In this document: positions 7,638 to 16,188 of the stretch, one piece after another
How the letters are laid out: each line of letters opens with the position of its first letter
Numbering within the stretch: the first letter of the stretch is position 1
From: Bacteroidales bacterium
Lineage (GTDB): Bacteria; Bacteroidota; Bacteroidia; Bacteroidales; UBA932
Assembly (NCBI GenBank): GCA_017561265.1
Contig: JAFZDJ010000007.1
Location: 1 to 44,257, forward strand
Direction: 5' to 3'
Length of the DNA stretch: 44,257 nucleotides
Translations under genes and position numbers: made by a program
Notes under the pieces: generated by a model
What the model saw: the letters and a program-made list of their open reading frames with translations, nothing else
The model's database searches: none
Told to the model about the DNA's origin: nothing

Positions 7638-8669
7638 TTAGGCATTGTCCTTGACATTGATGAGGTCATTGGTGGAGTCATACGCACCTGCCAGGACAGA
7701 GAGATCGGCAACACCCTTTGCAATGGAGGTGGCGGAAGCCGGAGCAGAGGAAAATGCACCATAGGCAACCCGGTCAAGGAATGCAATCTGCACACCCATG
7801 TTGAATTCAATTGCAAGTTTCCAGGTGCGGTCATCCTTGCTCCACCAGGCATCAATCACCTCTGCATCATTTTCTCCGTCCGTACCGAACACCAGGTTTC
7901 TCCCATAAGTGCCGACAACCGCATAAGATCCGGCAAGACCAATGGTCTTGATGACCTTGGCATTCGTTCCAGGGATGAACACCTCATCCTCCGGAGTGCC
8001 AGGGTTGTAGTGATACAGATTCAGATTGACAAGCGACTGCACAAAGGCACGGAAAATGGCAGGGGAGACAAAGATCTCTGCTCCGATCTCCAGGACAACC
8101 TCCGGGAGGTTGTTGTAAACCGCCATGACACCCTCATAGGCATTCAACCCGGTCATGGTGGTGGAGATGACTCCGGTGGAGTTGGTGATGGAGGTGGTGC
8201 AGAGTTTCACGATACCATCACCCCACTTGAGGACGGCATCAGAGGACTGCGAGGTGTCACCAAGCCAAATGAACTTTTCAATCTTGCGGTTGATGCCGGA
8301 GATGATGCCATCAAACAGGTATTCCTCAAAGGGGAGAGGGTTTTCTGTGGCAGCCATCCTCACCTCATATTCGGCATACTTGCCAAGGAGGTTTTTCGGA
8401 CAGATCTCCATGTCAACATTGATCGGAGCAACCTGGATCAGCCGTTCCGTCAGAGTGGCAGTTCCGGCAGCAGAGAATCCGCAATCAGAGCCATCACCAA
8501 ACACCGGATCAACATCAAAGATGTGGAGGTGTTCCTTGTACTTGACCCCGGTCTGAATGGACATTCTTTCCCGGCTACCCTTGCCAAACAGGATGTTCTT
8601 GAGGAGCAGGTCTCTGCTCTGCTCAATGTAAGCAGTCAGACCGCTTACAACAAAATTGGTGTGAGACAT
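7638..8669 (-). CDS. Major capsid protein (HK97 fold)
   Basis: 343 aa. Identified by size, by position after the protease/scaffold gene, and by sequence features typical of Bacteroidetes-phage capsid proteins: an N-terminal arm (residues 1-45), a middle P-domain-like segment (ENPLPFEEYLFDGI), and the C-terminal part with GIQ/GVQ-type strand FNMGVQIAFLDRVAYG. Builds the icosahedral shell. Its unit starts at the late promoter-like element 8702-8728, with an unusually long leader before ATG 8669. Confidence 0.8.
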   Translation of the reverse strand: MSHTNFVVSGLTAYIEQSRDLLLKNILFGKGSRERMSIQTGVKYKEHLHIFDVDPVFGDGSDCGFSAAGTATLTERLIQVAPINVDMEICPKNLLGKYAEYEVRMAATENPLPFEEYLFDGIISGINRKIEKFIWLGDTSQSSDAVLKWGDGIVKLCTTSITNSTGVISTTMTGLNAYEGVMAVYNNLPEVVLEIGAEIFVSPAIFRAFVQSLVNLNLYHYNPGTPEDEVFIPGTNAKVIKTIGLAGSYAVVGTYGRNLVFGTDGENDAEVIDAWWSKDDRTWKLAIEFNMGVQIAFLDRVAYGAFSSAPASATSIAKGVADLSVLAGAYDSTNDLINVKDNA

Positions 8670-8701
8670 AAGTTGGTAGTATTAAGTGAGTTTTTTCCTT
8701 G

Positions 8702-8728
8702 AAATATCAAATTCCCGGAATGTGTAAC
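8702..8728 (-). promoter_or_regulatory. Late promoter-like element of the capsid unit
   Basis: Minus strand: GTTAC (8728-8724), 15-base spacer, GATATTT (8708-8702), then CAAGGAAAAAACTCA. Unlike the other four, about 20 extra bases separate this leader from the ATG at 8669. Confidence 0.6.
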
Positions 8729-8732
8729 ATTT

Positions 8733-9701
8733 TTATTTCTTGGCAGCAAGAATCCTGGCAAGGTTGTCAAGACCCTTGTTGCCTGTCTTGCCGAATTCCA
8801 CAGAGGTGGTGACCTCCTGGTGGGCAGGTTTGGCAGCAGGGGTTTTCTTGAGTTTGGCAACCTCCGCCTTGAGGGAGGCATTCTCCTCCCGGAGGGCAGC
8901 CATCTCCGCCTCCGCCTCATCATTGCCCTTGGCAAACGGAGACTCCATGTCCACAGGGACAAACATGAGTTTGACATCCACAGGGTCAGAGGCATTGGCA
9001 GTCCCATCCTCATTCCAGGTGACGGAATAACGGACAAAGGACTCCTCCCAGGTCTCCTCATTGACAACAGAAATGACTGCATAGTCATCACCTGCCTCAT
9101 AGAGATACCACCAATCATCCGATTCCCGGAGTTTGTAGATGGCATCCCGGATCATCTGCTCCTTTTCGGCATAGGACTCCTCAAAAGCCTGGCGGATCTT
9201 GGTGAACTTGGACTTGAGTCTCGCCTTGAGATCCTGGGAGGCAACCTCCGCCTTGTCATCCACAATCTTGGTGACCTTGCCATCCTCAACAGAGATGACC
9301 TTGCCATCCTCTGTGGTGTAGTCACCATCCGGAGCAGGATTGCGGTTTCCCTCCTCATCGGTGATATAGACTGCATCTCCCTCCTGGAGATCCCGGCTCT
9401 CATCATCCCACTCAAGTTTGCCCTTGTCGGTCTGCAGGAAATCGGCATCAACCTCCGCCTCTGCATCCTTGATTTCAGCCACCTTTCCGTCAACAACAAC
9501 AATCACCTTGTTGTCATCGGTCTTGTAGTCCCCATCCTCTGCAGGAGTCCGGTTGCCCTCTGCATCCTCAATGAAAACAGAGTCACCTGCCTTGAGATCC
9601 TCATCACCATCCCAGGAGAGGACTCCCTTGTTGGTGGTCACATTGCCAAACCCCTGCAGCAACCTGGCAAGGATCTGAAACACTTTTTTCTTTTTGCTCA
9701 T
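8733..9701 (-). CDS. Possible nested scaffold protein from an internal start
   Basis: ATG at 9701 is in frame with the protease gene (codon 204) and opens MSKKKKVFQILARLLQ. It falls at the junction of protease and scaffold domains and is preceded by the A-rich leader AACACCATAAAACT, which fits Bacteroidetes initiation. By analogy with lambda Nu3, it would yield a 322-aa scaffold lacking the protease. Inference; no independent promoter is seen. Confidence 0.35.
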   Translation of the reverse strand: MSKKKKVFQILARLLQGFGNVTTNKGVLSWDGDEDLKAGDSVFIEDAEGNRTPAEDGDYKTDDNKVIVVVDGKVAEIKDAEAEVDADFLQTDKGKLEWDDESRDLQEGDAVYITDEEGNRNPAPDGDYTTEDGKVISVEDGKVTKIVDDKAEVASQDLKARLKSKFTKIRQAFEESYAEKEQMIRDAIYKLRESDDWWYLYEAGDDYAVISVVNEETWEESFVRYSVTWNEDGTANASDPVDVKLMFVPVDMESPFAKGNDEAEAEMAALREENASLKAEVAKLKKTPAAKPAHQEVTTSVEFGKTGNKGLDNLARILAAKK

Positions 9702-10310
9702 AGTTTTATGGTGTTTGAAAAGTTTTCTGAATGCTCCCTGGAGGACATCCACAATCTCCTGGATCTCATCCTTGTTGTGTTCCGGCACAAGGTCAAAGAC
9801 TCCCTCCAGGGAAAAACCCTTGTAAGTCCCTGCCTTGATCTCCGCCCACACATCATCATTGACCACATGGAATTCCCCAAAGAGAGATCCGTCTGCACAC
9901 TCATCAAATCCCTCCACCTGGATTCCGTCACCCTTGATGAAACATTGCACCATCTGAATCCCCTCCACATCAGATCCCTCCTGGTGCATGAGGTTGAAAT
10001 CATTTTGTCTGCCCTCCTGGAGATATTTCTCCGCCATCTGTCTGATGGTCTCCGCCTTGTAGATGACATAATATTCGCCCATTGACTTGTCATTCCTGTA
10101 GATGGGAAAGTCCGCCCTCATGATGCAGCCTCTGACAAGTCTCTTGTCCTCATCGGTGATGGCATACATCATTGGCTTTCTTTGGGCATCAAATGCCTGG
10201 AAATTGGACATGACTGCAGGGTCATCCACCAAGGAGATCTTGAACATTCCGGTCTCCTCATCAGAGATGACTGCATCATACACAGGGATTCCTCCTATAG
10301 TGACAATCAT
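8733..10310 (-). CDS. Prohead protease (XkdF-like) fused to a scaffold domain
   Basis: 525 aa. Residues ~1-200 resemble the XkdF-type serine protease domain, with candidate active residues in FNLMHQEGSDVEG (His) and YKGFSLEGVFD (Ser). Residues ~225-350 hold two tandem ~60-residue acidic repeats (LSWDGDEDLKAGDSVFIEDAEGN and its partner around EWDDESRDLQEGDAVYITDEEGN, each given in part). The C-terminus has a coiled coil (AALREENASLKAEVAKLKK) and a basic tail, as in scaffolding proteins. The arrangement matches protease-scaffold fusions such as lambda C/Nu3, including an internal ATG at 9701. It matures the procapsid. Confidence 0.72.
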   Translation of the reverse strand: MIVTIGGIPVYDAVISDEETGMFKISLVDDPAVMSNFQAFDAQRKPMMYAITDEDKRLVRGCIMRADFPIYRNDKSMGEYYVIYKAETIRQMAEKYLQEGRQNDFNLMHQEGSDVEGIQMVQCFIKGDGIQVEGFDECADGSLFGEFHVVNDDVWAEIKAGTYKGFSLEGVFDLVPEHNKDEIQEIVDVLQGAFRKLFKHHKTMSKKKKVFQILARLLQGFGNVTTNKGVLSWDGDEDLKAGDSVFIEDAEGNRTPAEDGDYKTDDNKVIVVVDGKVAEIKDAEAEVDADFLQTDKGKLEWDDESRDLQEGDAVYITDEEGNRNPAPDGDYTTEDGKVISVEDGKVTKIVDDKAEVASQDLKARLKSKFTKIRQAFEESYAEKEQMIRDAIYKLRESDDWWYLYEAGDDYAVISVVNEETWEESFVRYSVTWNEDGTANASDPVDVKLMFVPVDMESPFAKGNDEAEAEMAALREENASLKAEVAKLKKTPAAKPAHQEVTTSVEFGKTGNKGLDNLARILAAKK

Positions 10311-10326
10311 ATTTGAGTTTTCCTGT

Positions 10327-10353
10327 AGATATAGATTTCCGATTTTCTGTAAA
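10327..10353 (-). promoter_or_regulatory. Late promoter-like element of the protease/scaffold gene
   Basis: Minus strand: TTTAC (10353-10349), 15-base spacer, TATATCT (10333-10327), then ACAGGAAAACTCA and ATG at 10310. Confidence 0.65.
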
Positions 10354-10364
10354 CATGAAACGAA

Positions 10365-10392
10365 ACCACCCCTGTTTCACAACAGGGATGGT
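10365..10392 (-). terminator. Terminator of the tail unit
   Basis: ACCACCCCTGTT (10365-10376) pairs with AACAGGGATGGT (10381-10392), 11 pairs with one mismatch over a TCAC loop. On the minus strand TTTCGTTTC follows. It is placed between the tape measure stop and the next late promoter-like element. Confidence 0.8.
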
Positions 10393-10418
10393 CTCACCAA
10401 CCGATTATGAAAGTAGTG

Positions 10419-12233
10419 TCAGAAACTTGATTCCGCCACCTGGGTCTTGATCTGATCCTGTGATGCCTGGATGTCATCTGCAAGGATGTACACCCTTTGA
10501 TCCTTTGCCATCTGATTGAGTCTCTCCTCCTCCGATGCAGAGGTGACAGACCTCACATTGGAAACCTCTGTGGTGAGGGTCGGTGCAGAGGAGATGGCGG
10601 ATGTGGGGATGGATGAGGATTGGGATGATCCGGACACCTTGGTTTTCTTGATCTGTGCGATCTGTGCAATACCTGCAGCAGTAACGGCAGCAGCCTGGAT
10701 TGCACCTGTTATGATGCCATAGGGAGGAGGGATTGTTGCTGCTGCTTGCATATATGCCCCAATTGCTCCGGAGATGGTGTCAATTGTGGCTGCAGCAATC
10801 CGGAGATTCTTGATCTTGTTTGCATTCTTTTCAGAGGACTCCTCATCCGCCTCATACATGTCAGCAATTGCACCCAGGATGTCAGATGTTGCGGATGCAA
10901 CACCTTTCATCATGTCCTTTTTCGCCTGGGCAATTTTCTTTGCGTTCTCCAGGTCTTTCTTTCGGAGTTCCTCCTCCTCCTCCAATGCTTTCTTGAGTGC
11001 ATCCACCTCACCCTGGAACATATCATCAATCTCCTCTTGCATCTCTGCATTGGAATCCTCCAGGGCATCATCCAAATTCTTTTTCCACTCCAGGATTGCC
11101 TCATCCCATTTCTCCCTCAATTTGAGGGCATTCATTGCGGACTCAAACATCTTTTCCGCAAAGGATTTGCCTGCCTCCTTGCCAAGTTCCTTTCCTGCAT
11201 CACTTGCAGCCTTTTTCCTGGACTTTACACCGGAGAGCATGGTGTCTGCAGCAACCTGTCCGGCATTGAAATTTTCCTTGAATGCAACACCGGATTTCAT
11301 CTCCTGCCCAAATGCCCTGGCAGCATCTCCAAGACCCTTGACACCCTGCTCCTTGAACACCCGGATGGCAGCAATGATACCCTTGAATGGTGCAATGACA
11401 AACTGCAGGATGGCATTGCCCACCCCCATGACACCCTTGATGATCTTGTTGATCAGACCGGATGATCCCAGGAATTGGGCAACCTCTCCAATGATGTCTG
11501 CAAGGTATTGTGCAAGATTCTCAATGATCCCGGAAAAGAAATCCATCACAGGCTTGAGGGAGTTCATCAGTCCCTTGATGGATGCCATTGCGGTTTCATT
11601 CTCCTTGAGTTCATCTGCAAGTTTGATGGCAATGGACACCAGGAGACCAAATGTGGCAACAAACGGAGACTTGGAGATTCCCTCCATGCCATCCTTGAGA
11701 CCATTGAGTCCACCACCGACTGCACCCAGGGACTTTCTGAACACATCCACATTCTTGGACATGTCCCCAAATGCATCCTTGATGCTCCCGGCATAGTTGC
11801 CCACATTCCTTTGGAAATTCCCCTGTAGTGCATCAAGATCCTTAAGTTGGTCATTGACCGCCTTGATCTGCTGACCAAGTTCCGCCCTCCGGACTGCATC
11901 ATTTGTGGCACGGAATTCCTCCTTGAGTGCAGCCATCCGATGCACCAGGGAATTGTAGGATTCAGATGCCCCGGTTGCAGCCTTGGCAACATCCTCCATT
12001 GAGGAGGAGGTTGCATACATGGCATCCTTGAGGGCATTCTGATTGACCTTTAGTTCCTCCAGGGTGTCCTGGTATTCCTTTGTCCCAATCTCCAGGTCAA
12101 CCAAGCCATCATGCCATTTTCCTGCAGCATCCTCAAATCCCTCCTTGAGAGCCTTGATATTGTTTTTGAGGTCAGCAATGTTTCTGACCGCCTCCTCCGT
12201 TCCAACCCGGAGAATGGTGATTGTTTCCTCCAT
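10419..12233 (-). CDS. Tape measure protein
   Basis: 604 aa. Long helical and coiled-coil N-terminus (residues 1-160), hydrophobic stretches (about 195-215 and 255-300, and an Ala-rich segment about 490-540), and a Lys/Glu-rich coiled coil around 375-440. This composition is diagnostic of tape measure proteins, which set tail length and help DNA entry. At roughly 1.5 angstrom per residue the tail would be about 90 nm (a family rule of thumb). It lies downstream of the hub gene instead of upstream, an uncommon order. Confidence 0.85.
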   Translation of the reverse strand: MEETITILRVGTEEAVRNIADLKNNIKALKEGFEDAAGKWHDGLVDLEIGTKEYQDTLEELKVNQNALKDAMYATSSSMEDVAKAATGASESYNSLVHRMAALKEEFRATNDAVRRAELGQQIKAVNDQLKDLDALQGNFQRNVGNYAGSIKDAFGDMSKNVDVFRKSLGAVGGGLNGLKDGMEGISKSPFVATFGLLVSIAIKLADELKENETAMASIKGLMNSLKPVMDFFSGIIENLAQYLADIIGEVAQFLGSSGLINKIIKGVMGVGNAILQFVIAPFKGIIAAIRVFKEQGVKGLGDAARAFGQEMKSGVAFKENFNAGQVAADTMLSGVKSRKKAASDAGKELGKEAGKSFAEKMFESAMNALKLREKWDEAILEWKKNLDDALEDSNAEMQEEIDDMFQGEVDALKKALEEEEELRKKDLENAKKIAQAKKDMMKGVASATSDILGAIADMYEADEESSEKNANKIKNLRIAAATIDTISGAIGAYMQAAATIPPPYGIITGAIQAAAVTAAGIAQIAQIKKTKVSGSSQSSSIPTSAISSAPTLTTEVSNVRSVTSASEEERLNQMAKDQRVYILADDIQASQDQIKTQVAESSF

Positions 12234-12234
12234 A

Positions 12235-15012
12235 TCAGAAAGATTGTCCGTTCAAATAGTTGCTCTTGTCCTGTACCTGCACAAACTCACATTCCACAGG
12301 ATCAAAGGTTGTGAGTGAATAGTTTTTGATCTTGTTCAAGACCCACAGGGTGTTGTCATACCAATAGAATTTCCGGAGGAGTTCCTGGTTGACCATCATT
12401 CCGGAGAAATCCACCCGGCAGGTCATGACCTTGGTGTTCATGTCATACCTGTCTGACAGATATTGCCTCCAGGCTTTTGCATATATGGTCACAGATGGAT
12501 CATAGACAATCCCAGGGATGTCCAACTGCCTGGGGACACCGAAATCCAGGGACTCAATCATGACATAGTTGTCCCACCTCCATTGATACCTGTACCTGGA
12601 GAATATTGGCAGCAGGACACCATCTCCATCATCAAGAATCCAACAGGGTTTCCCATCATTGACAACAGACATGATGGGCATGTCATCCGTTATCTTGAAA
12701 TGTGCATAAAAATCCAACCCATTCAAGAAAACAAGGACATCCTTGCCATCCACCATCTTTCCGTCTGCATCGGTAAACTGCACCTTGTTCTCGTTTTGAA
12801 TGTCATATCCATTGTAATATGGATTGTAGTAGGTCACACTTGCAGTTGCAGGAGGGCATGAGATCTGTGTGTCCAGGGTCTCATCATCTGCATTCCACCT
12901 GGTGATGGTGTTTCCCTTGTCCAGGAAAGGAGACGGAATGAATGTTGACCCATTCTCAATGTAGTTCCAATACCTGGATCTTGCCAGGATGGTGACTGCG
13001 TTCTTGAAAACAACAGAATCCATGAGGTTGACGGAATCCGCATTGAAATCAAACCCGGTGTCAACCCTTTGGATGCCATAGGAGACACCCTCAATGTTCA
13101 GATATTCCTCACAGAATGCTCCGCCCACATCCTCCAGGATGAAATCATACCATTTTGCATTGAACACCAATGGTTGGATGGTGATCCCCTTGGACAGATC
13201 CACCCTCCTGGTGAGGTCAATGGTCTCATCCTGGTAGAGGTCATTCCTCTTGAGGATGGTGATTTTCTTTTCCGCCTCATTGGTCACAAAGTACAGACCA
13301 TACATCTTGCAGAGGGAAAGCAGGTAATCTGCCGGAGTTGCCGATGTGGAGAGCAGCATCTGTTTTGTCACCCTTGCCCCGGATCTCAACTCACTTGGGT
13401 CTGTCTTGGTGACGGAGTTCCCACTCCCATCCACAAAGAATGAGGAGGATGCCTGGAAATTGGTTGTGAGGTCATGGTAGAGGGTTGCCCTTGAGGTTGA
13501 CCCATCACCGGAATATGCATAAGTCCAAACACCCCTCCCAAGATAGGAGTCACAGGTGTACACATATGCCTTCAGCACATAGTAGGATGCATTCTGTGCC
13601 TCTATAGCAAAGGACAACTCATCATCAAACTGAAAGACACCGCTTGAGATCTTGGTAACAGACCTGTTTGTCACAGATTCATAGTTGTCTGTGTGGAAAG
13701 GAGGAGTGAAACCACAGGATGTTGCATCACCCTTGCCTCCCCTGGCGAATGGAGTCAACACCTTGACCGGACTGCCACCAACCATTGTGTCATCAGAGGA
13801 ATAGGCAACCACCTGGAGGAATATGATTGAATGCTGCCAATGCCGGGAGTTGCTGCTCAAACCATCCAGGGACAGGGTGTTGTAGGAGTTTGCCCCGGAT
13901 GGCATGTTGAATCTCAACTTACACCGGAGGAGTGCATTGACAACCGCCCCATAGGGGACATCACCAACCACATTGAACTGACCCAGGGTGTTCCCGGAGG
14001 AGGCAGTTGAGGATGAGGTGATGGAAAGACCCTCCTCTGACTGCTTGTTTGACCCAAGGGACGGAATGGTGGGGAGGGTCAGCCAAACATCATAACAGGG
14101 GACATCATCTCCTGCAAATTGGGAGATGTCAACCTCATATCCACCATTGTTCTCCGGTCTGCAGATTGCATCCCAAAACTTTTTCATCCACAGGACAGGT
14201 CTCTGCAGGTATGACCGGATGTCCTTGACCGCCCACTCATCCTGGGGATTGGAAAGGTTTACCAACCCATAACCGGACTTTCCGGAATATCCGCCCACAG
14301 AGTCCGGCAGTCCTGCACCAGGCAGGGAGAGGATGCCCTTGTCCGGAGAAAAATTCTGTGGATAGCCATTATATGCAGGGGCAAAGTTTATGATGGAAAA
14401 GACACCTGTGGGAGTCGGCTCTGCACCTGCATACAGGTCACCAAGATCCTCCCATGCCTGTTCCAGGGTCTCCTTGTTGATGGTGAAATCCAACTCACCC
14501 GGATCTCCGTTGCCCATGTAGTCAATGTCGGCAAGAGTCCTCTTGTTTCCACTCTCATCATAGGAAAGTGCATACAGGAATGAGCCAAGACCGCCATAGA
14601 GGGTGACCTTGTATTCCACATCCGCACCTTTCCTGGAGATGGAGTCAAGTTTCACATAGCCGGACTCCAGGATCTCACCCAATTCATTGTAGATGGTGAA
14701 AGGAGTCTTTTTGGATGCATTGTAATCCACCCCGGAGTTTCCTCCCTGGTTGGCAATGCTCCTGTCAACCCGGAATGAGTCACCAAAGATCCGGTTGTTG
14801 TTGGGAGTCCCCTTGAGGGTGATTTGTTGGGTGAAAGAGTTTTTGACAATGGCAGGGTTGGACAGGTCATCCATTGCATAGTTGAACAGGATGAAAGACT
14901 GATCATCCAGGTCAACCAATTGGTCTGCTATGTATAGACTGATTTTTCTCCTCATGTTTCTTGAAAATAGATTCTTGACCCACTCCAGGATGGATCTCAA
15001 CAATCTGATCAT
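12235..15012 (-). CDS. Tail tip / baseplate hub protein (Tal-like)
   Basis: 925 aa. N-terminus has an amphipathic stretch then RRKISLYIADQLVDLDD. The region around residues 550-620 (PADYLLSLCKMYGLYFV, ITILKRNDLY, IDLTRRVDLSKG) resembles the gp27/Tal hub domain that forms the tail-tip ring. Many beta-rich Ser/Gly/Asn segments before it may be carbohydrate-binding or structural insertions. ATGA overlap with the preceding tail gene. Virion structural role is well supported by size and context; the hub call is from motif resemblance. Confidence 0.65.
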   Translation of the reverse strand: MIRLLRSILEWVKNLFSRNMRRKISLYIADQLVDLDDQSFILFNYAMDDLSNPAIVKNSFTQQITLKGTPNNNRIFGDSFRVDRSIANQGGNSGVDYNASKKTPFTIYNELGEILESGYVKLDSISRKGADVEYKVTLYGGLGSFLYALSYDESGNKRTLADIDYMGNGDPGELDFTINKETLEQAWEDLGDLYAGAEPTPTGVFSIINFAPAYNGYPQNFSPDKGILSLPGAGLPDSVGGYSGKSGYGLVNLSNPQDEWAVKDIRSYLQRPVLWMKKFWDAICRPENNGGYEVDISQFAGDDVPCYDVWLTLPTIPSLGSNKQSEEGLSITSSSTASSGNTLGQFNVVGDVPYGAVVNALLRCKLRFNMPSGANSYNTLSLDGLSSNSRHWQHSIIFLQVVAYSSDDTMVGGSPVKVLTPFARGGKGDATSCGFTPPFHTDNYESVTNRSVTKISSGVFQFDDELSFAIEAQNASYYVLKAYVYTCDSYLGRGVWTYAYSGDGSTSRATLYHDLTTNFQASSSFFVDGSGNSVTKTDPSELRSGARVTKQMLLSTSATPADYLLSLCKMYGLYFVTNEAEKKITILKRNDLYQDETIDLTRRVDLSKGITIQPLVFNAKWYDFILEDVGGAFCEEYLNIEGVSYGIQRVDTGFDFNADSVNLMDSVVFKNAVTILARSRYWNYIENGSTFIPSPFLDKGNTITRWNADDETLDTQISCPPATASVTYYNPYYNGYDIQNENKVQFTDADGKMVDGKDVLVFLNGLDFYAHFKITDDMPIMSVVNDGKPCWILDDGDGVLLPIFSRYRYQWRWDNYVMIESLDFGVPRQLDIPGIVYDPSVTIYAKAWRQYLSDRYDMNTKVMTCRVDFSGMMVNQELLRKFYWYDNTLWVLNKIKNYSLTTFDPVECEFVQVQDKSNYLNGQSF

Positions 15013-15968
15013 CTCCTAATCCGGTTTTGTGCGATCTCCACCTGCATGGTGTAGTTGACCATCTTGTTCCCCTGGTTGGAAAAGGTCTTGTATTCACAGG
15101 TGTTTGTTTTCATGATGACCGGGATCATGTCACCGGAGTAGATGAGGCACAGGTACACCAGGGGAGAATTCAAGAGATGATGCATCCTGGATGCCTGGTC
15201 ATCTGTGAGAAAGCCGGAATGCAGGGTCAGAGTTTTCTTGATCTCATTGACATAGTTGTCCATGCCCCTGTTGACCAGGAGGATGTTGGAATATTCCACC
15301 TCCCGGATGTGCCTGGTGACCTCATCAGTCATCATGTCATTTCCCTCCAGGAGAAACTGATCCCATCCGCCAAATGCATTGACATAGTAGAGTGCATATT
15401 TGAAACAAGACCCGGCAAGATAATATGTCCGGGACTTGATGGTGATCCTGTCCACATTGGAGACTGCATCCGCCTTGAATGCCCCTGTCCCGGTTGCAGG
15501 AGTGGAGGAGAGGGTGATTGTCCTGGAGGAACTTGTCCCATTGGTCTTGTGATAACTTGCAGAGAGGGAGGACATCTCTTTCCCGGAGAAAAGGATGAAC
15601 ATCCGGTCATCCACCCTGCCATTGATGGGACATGAAAGGTCGGATGGTGATGCACCATAGTCATAACTCCAATCATTGTAAAATTGGATTGTTTCAATGG
15701 TTGACCAAGATCCTCCGGAATATTTCTGCACAACAAATGATGGCAGGGCAAAGGAGGTGAATGTCCTGTCAGTCAAGGTGGGCAGGGCATTGACCAGGTA
15801 GTCTGCACAGATGTCATTCACCCGGATCTTGACAGAGGACTCCCCAGGCTTTGCATGTGCAACACCCTGGTACAGGGAGATTGAGTTTGCAGAATCATAG
15901 ACCCGAAACTGAACAGATGTCCCGGTGATCTCAACAATTTTGTCTTTCCAAATAGGAATTGCAGCCAT
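15009..15968 (-). CDS. Tail protein, distal-tail-like
   Basis: 319 aa. Beta-rich, with a conserved-looking segment FKYALYYVNAFGGWDQFLLEGN seen here in part (around residues 187-208) that I associate with tail proteins of Bacteroidetes phages. First gene of the tail unit (late promoter-like element 15985-16012) followed by hub and tape measure. A distal tail (Dit) role is inferred from being next to the hub. Ends TAGGAGATGA, so the next start is translationally coupled. Confidence 0.6.
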   Translation of the reverse strand: MAAIPIWKDKIVEITGTSVQFRVYDSANSISLYQGVAHAKPGESSVKIRVNDICADYLVNALPTLTDRTFTSFALPSFVVQKYSGGSWSTIETIQFYNDWSYDYGASPSDLSCPINGRVDDRMFILFSGKEMSSLSASYHKTNGTSSSRTITLSSTPATGTGAFKADAVSNVDRITIKSRTYYLAGSCFKYALYYVNAFGGWDQFLLEGNDMMTDEVTRHIREVEYSNILLVNRGMDNYVNEIKKTLTLHSGFLTDDQASRMHHLLNSPLVYLCLIYSGDMIPVIMKTNTCEYKTFSNQGNKMVNYTMQVEIAQNRIRR

Positions 15969-15984
15969 ATTGAGTTTTTCCTGG

Positions 15985-16012
15985 AAATATCATTTTGCCC
16001 GGTCTCCGTAAA
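15985..16012 (-). promoter_or_regulatory. Late promoter-like element of the tail unit
   Basis: Minus strand: TTTAC (16012-16008), 16-base spacer, GATATTT (15991-15985), then CCAGGAAAAACTCA and ATG at 15968. It faces away from the plus-strand promoter at 16123. Confidence 0.65.
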
Positions 16013-16026
16013 TGACACACCACCAA

Positions 16027-16091
16027 AACACCATCAACCCCTGGTTTTGACACCATCAAGACACCATGCACACACCTTTTTCACACCATCA
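16027..16091. repeat. Four ACACCATCAA iterons between divergent promoters
   Basis: ACACCATCAA at 16027 and 16049, ACACCAT at 16060, ACACCATCA at 16083. The start-to-start distances are 22, 11 and 23, close to whole helical turns, so all four face the same side of the DNA. They sit between the tail-unit promoter and the accessory-cassette promoter. Candidate binding array for a regulator or initiator. Confidence 0.6.
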
Positions 16092-16122
16092 CACAAAAAA
16101 ATCACATTTTTTGAAAAAATAA

Positions 16123-16153
16123 TTTGTTTTTTCAAGATAAAGTTGTACCTTTG
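16123..16153 (+). promoter_or_regulatory. Bacteroidetes-type promoter of the plus-strand cassette
   Basis: TTTG (16123-16126), 19-base spacer, TACCTTTG (16146-16153). Nearly identical to the promoter at 282-312, including the A/T palindrome (16111-16119 with 16127-16135) around the -33 box. Expected start about 16160. Confidence 0.75.
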
Positions 16154-16173
16154 CTTTCAGAAAGGACAACATA

Positions 16174-16188
16174 AAATCTTTATACAAT
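16174..16188 (+). promoter_or_regulatory. Leader motif AAATCTTTATACAAT at cassette gene 1
   Basis: Abuts the ATG at 16187; 16 contiguous bases including the G are complementary to the predicted small RNA at 31470-31538. Confidence 0.6.

Larger units (their letters stand above)
1..11469. repeat. Left copy of an 11.47-kb direct repeat (genome redundancy)
   Basis: The stretch from the left window edge to 11469 recurs at 32787-44257 in the same orientation and reaches both window edges. The offset is 32786 at the edge and 32788 after two single-base indels near 274-296. Apart from a handful of differences before position 2000, I saw no mismatch, and the encoded proteins are identical. This gives a unit genome of about 32788 bp. 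Whether it is a concatemer, tandem prophage or circular-assembly overlap cannot be decided from the sequence. Confidence 0.97.

Noticed and set aside
8820..10085. 421-codon open frame on the plus strand opposite the protease/scaffold gene (also 41608-42873)
   Set aside because: Antisense shadow created by the acidic, repetitive coding of the real gene; no leader or promoter, and composition (Leu/Ile/His-rich) is not protein-like.
14350..14375. TGTGGATAG as a DnaA box
   Set aside because: Single imperfect match within the hub gene, no cluster.
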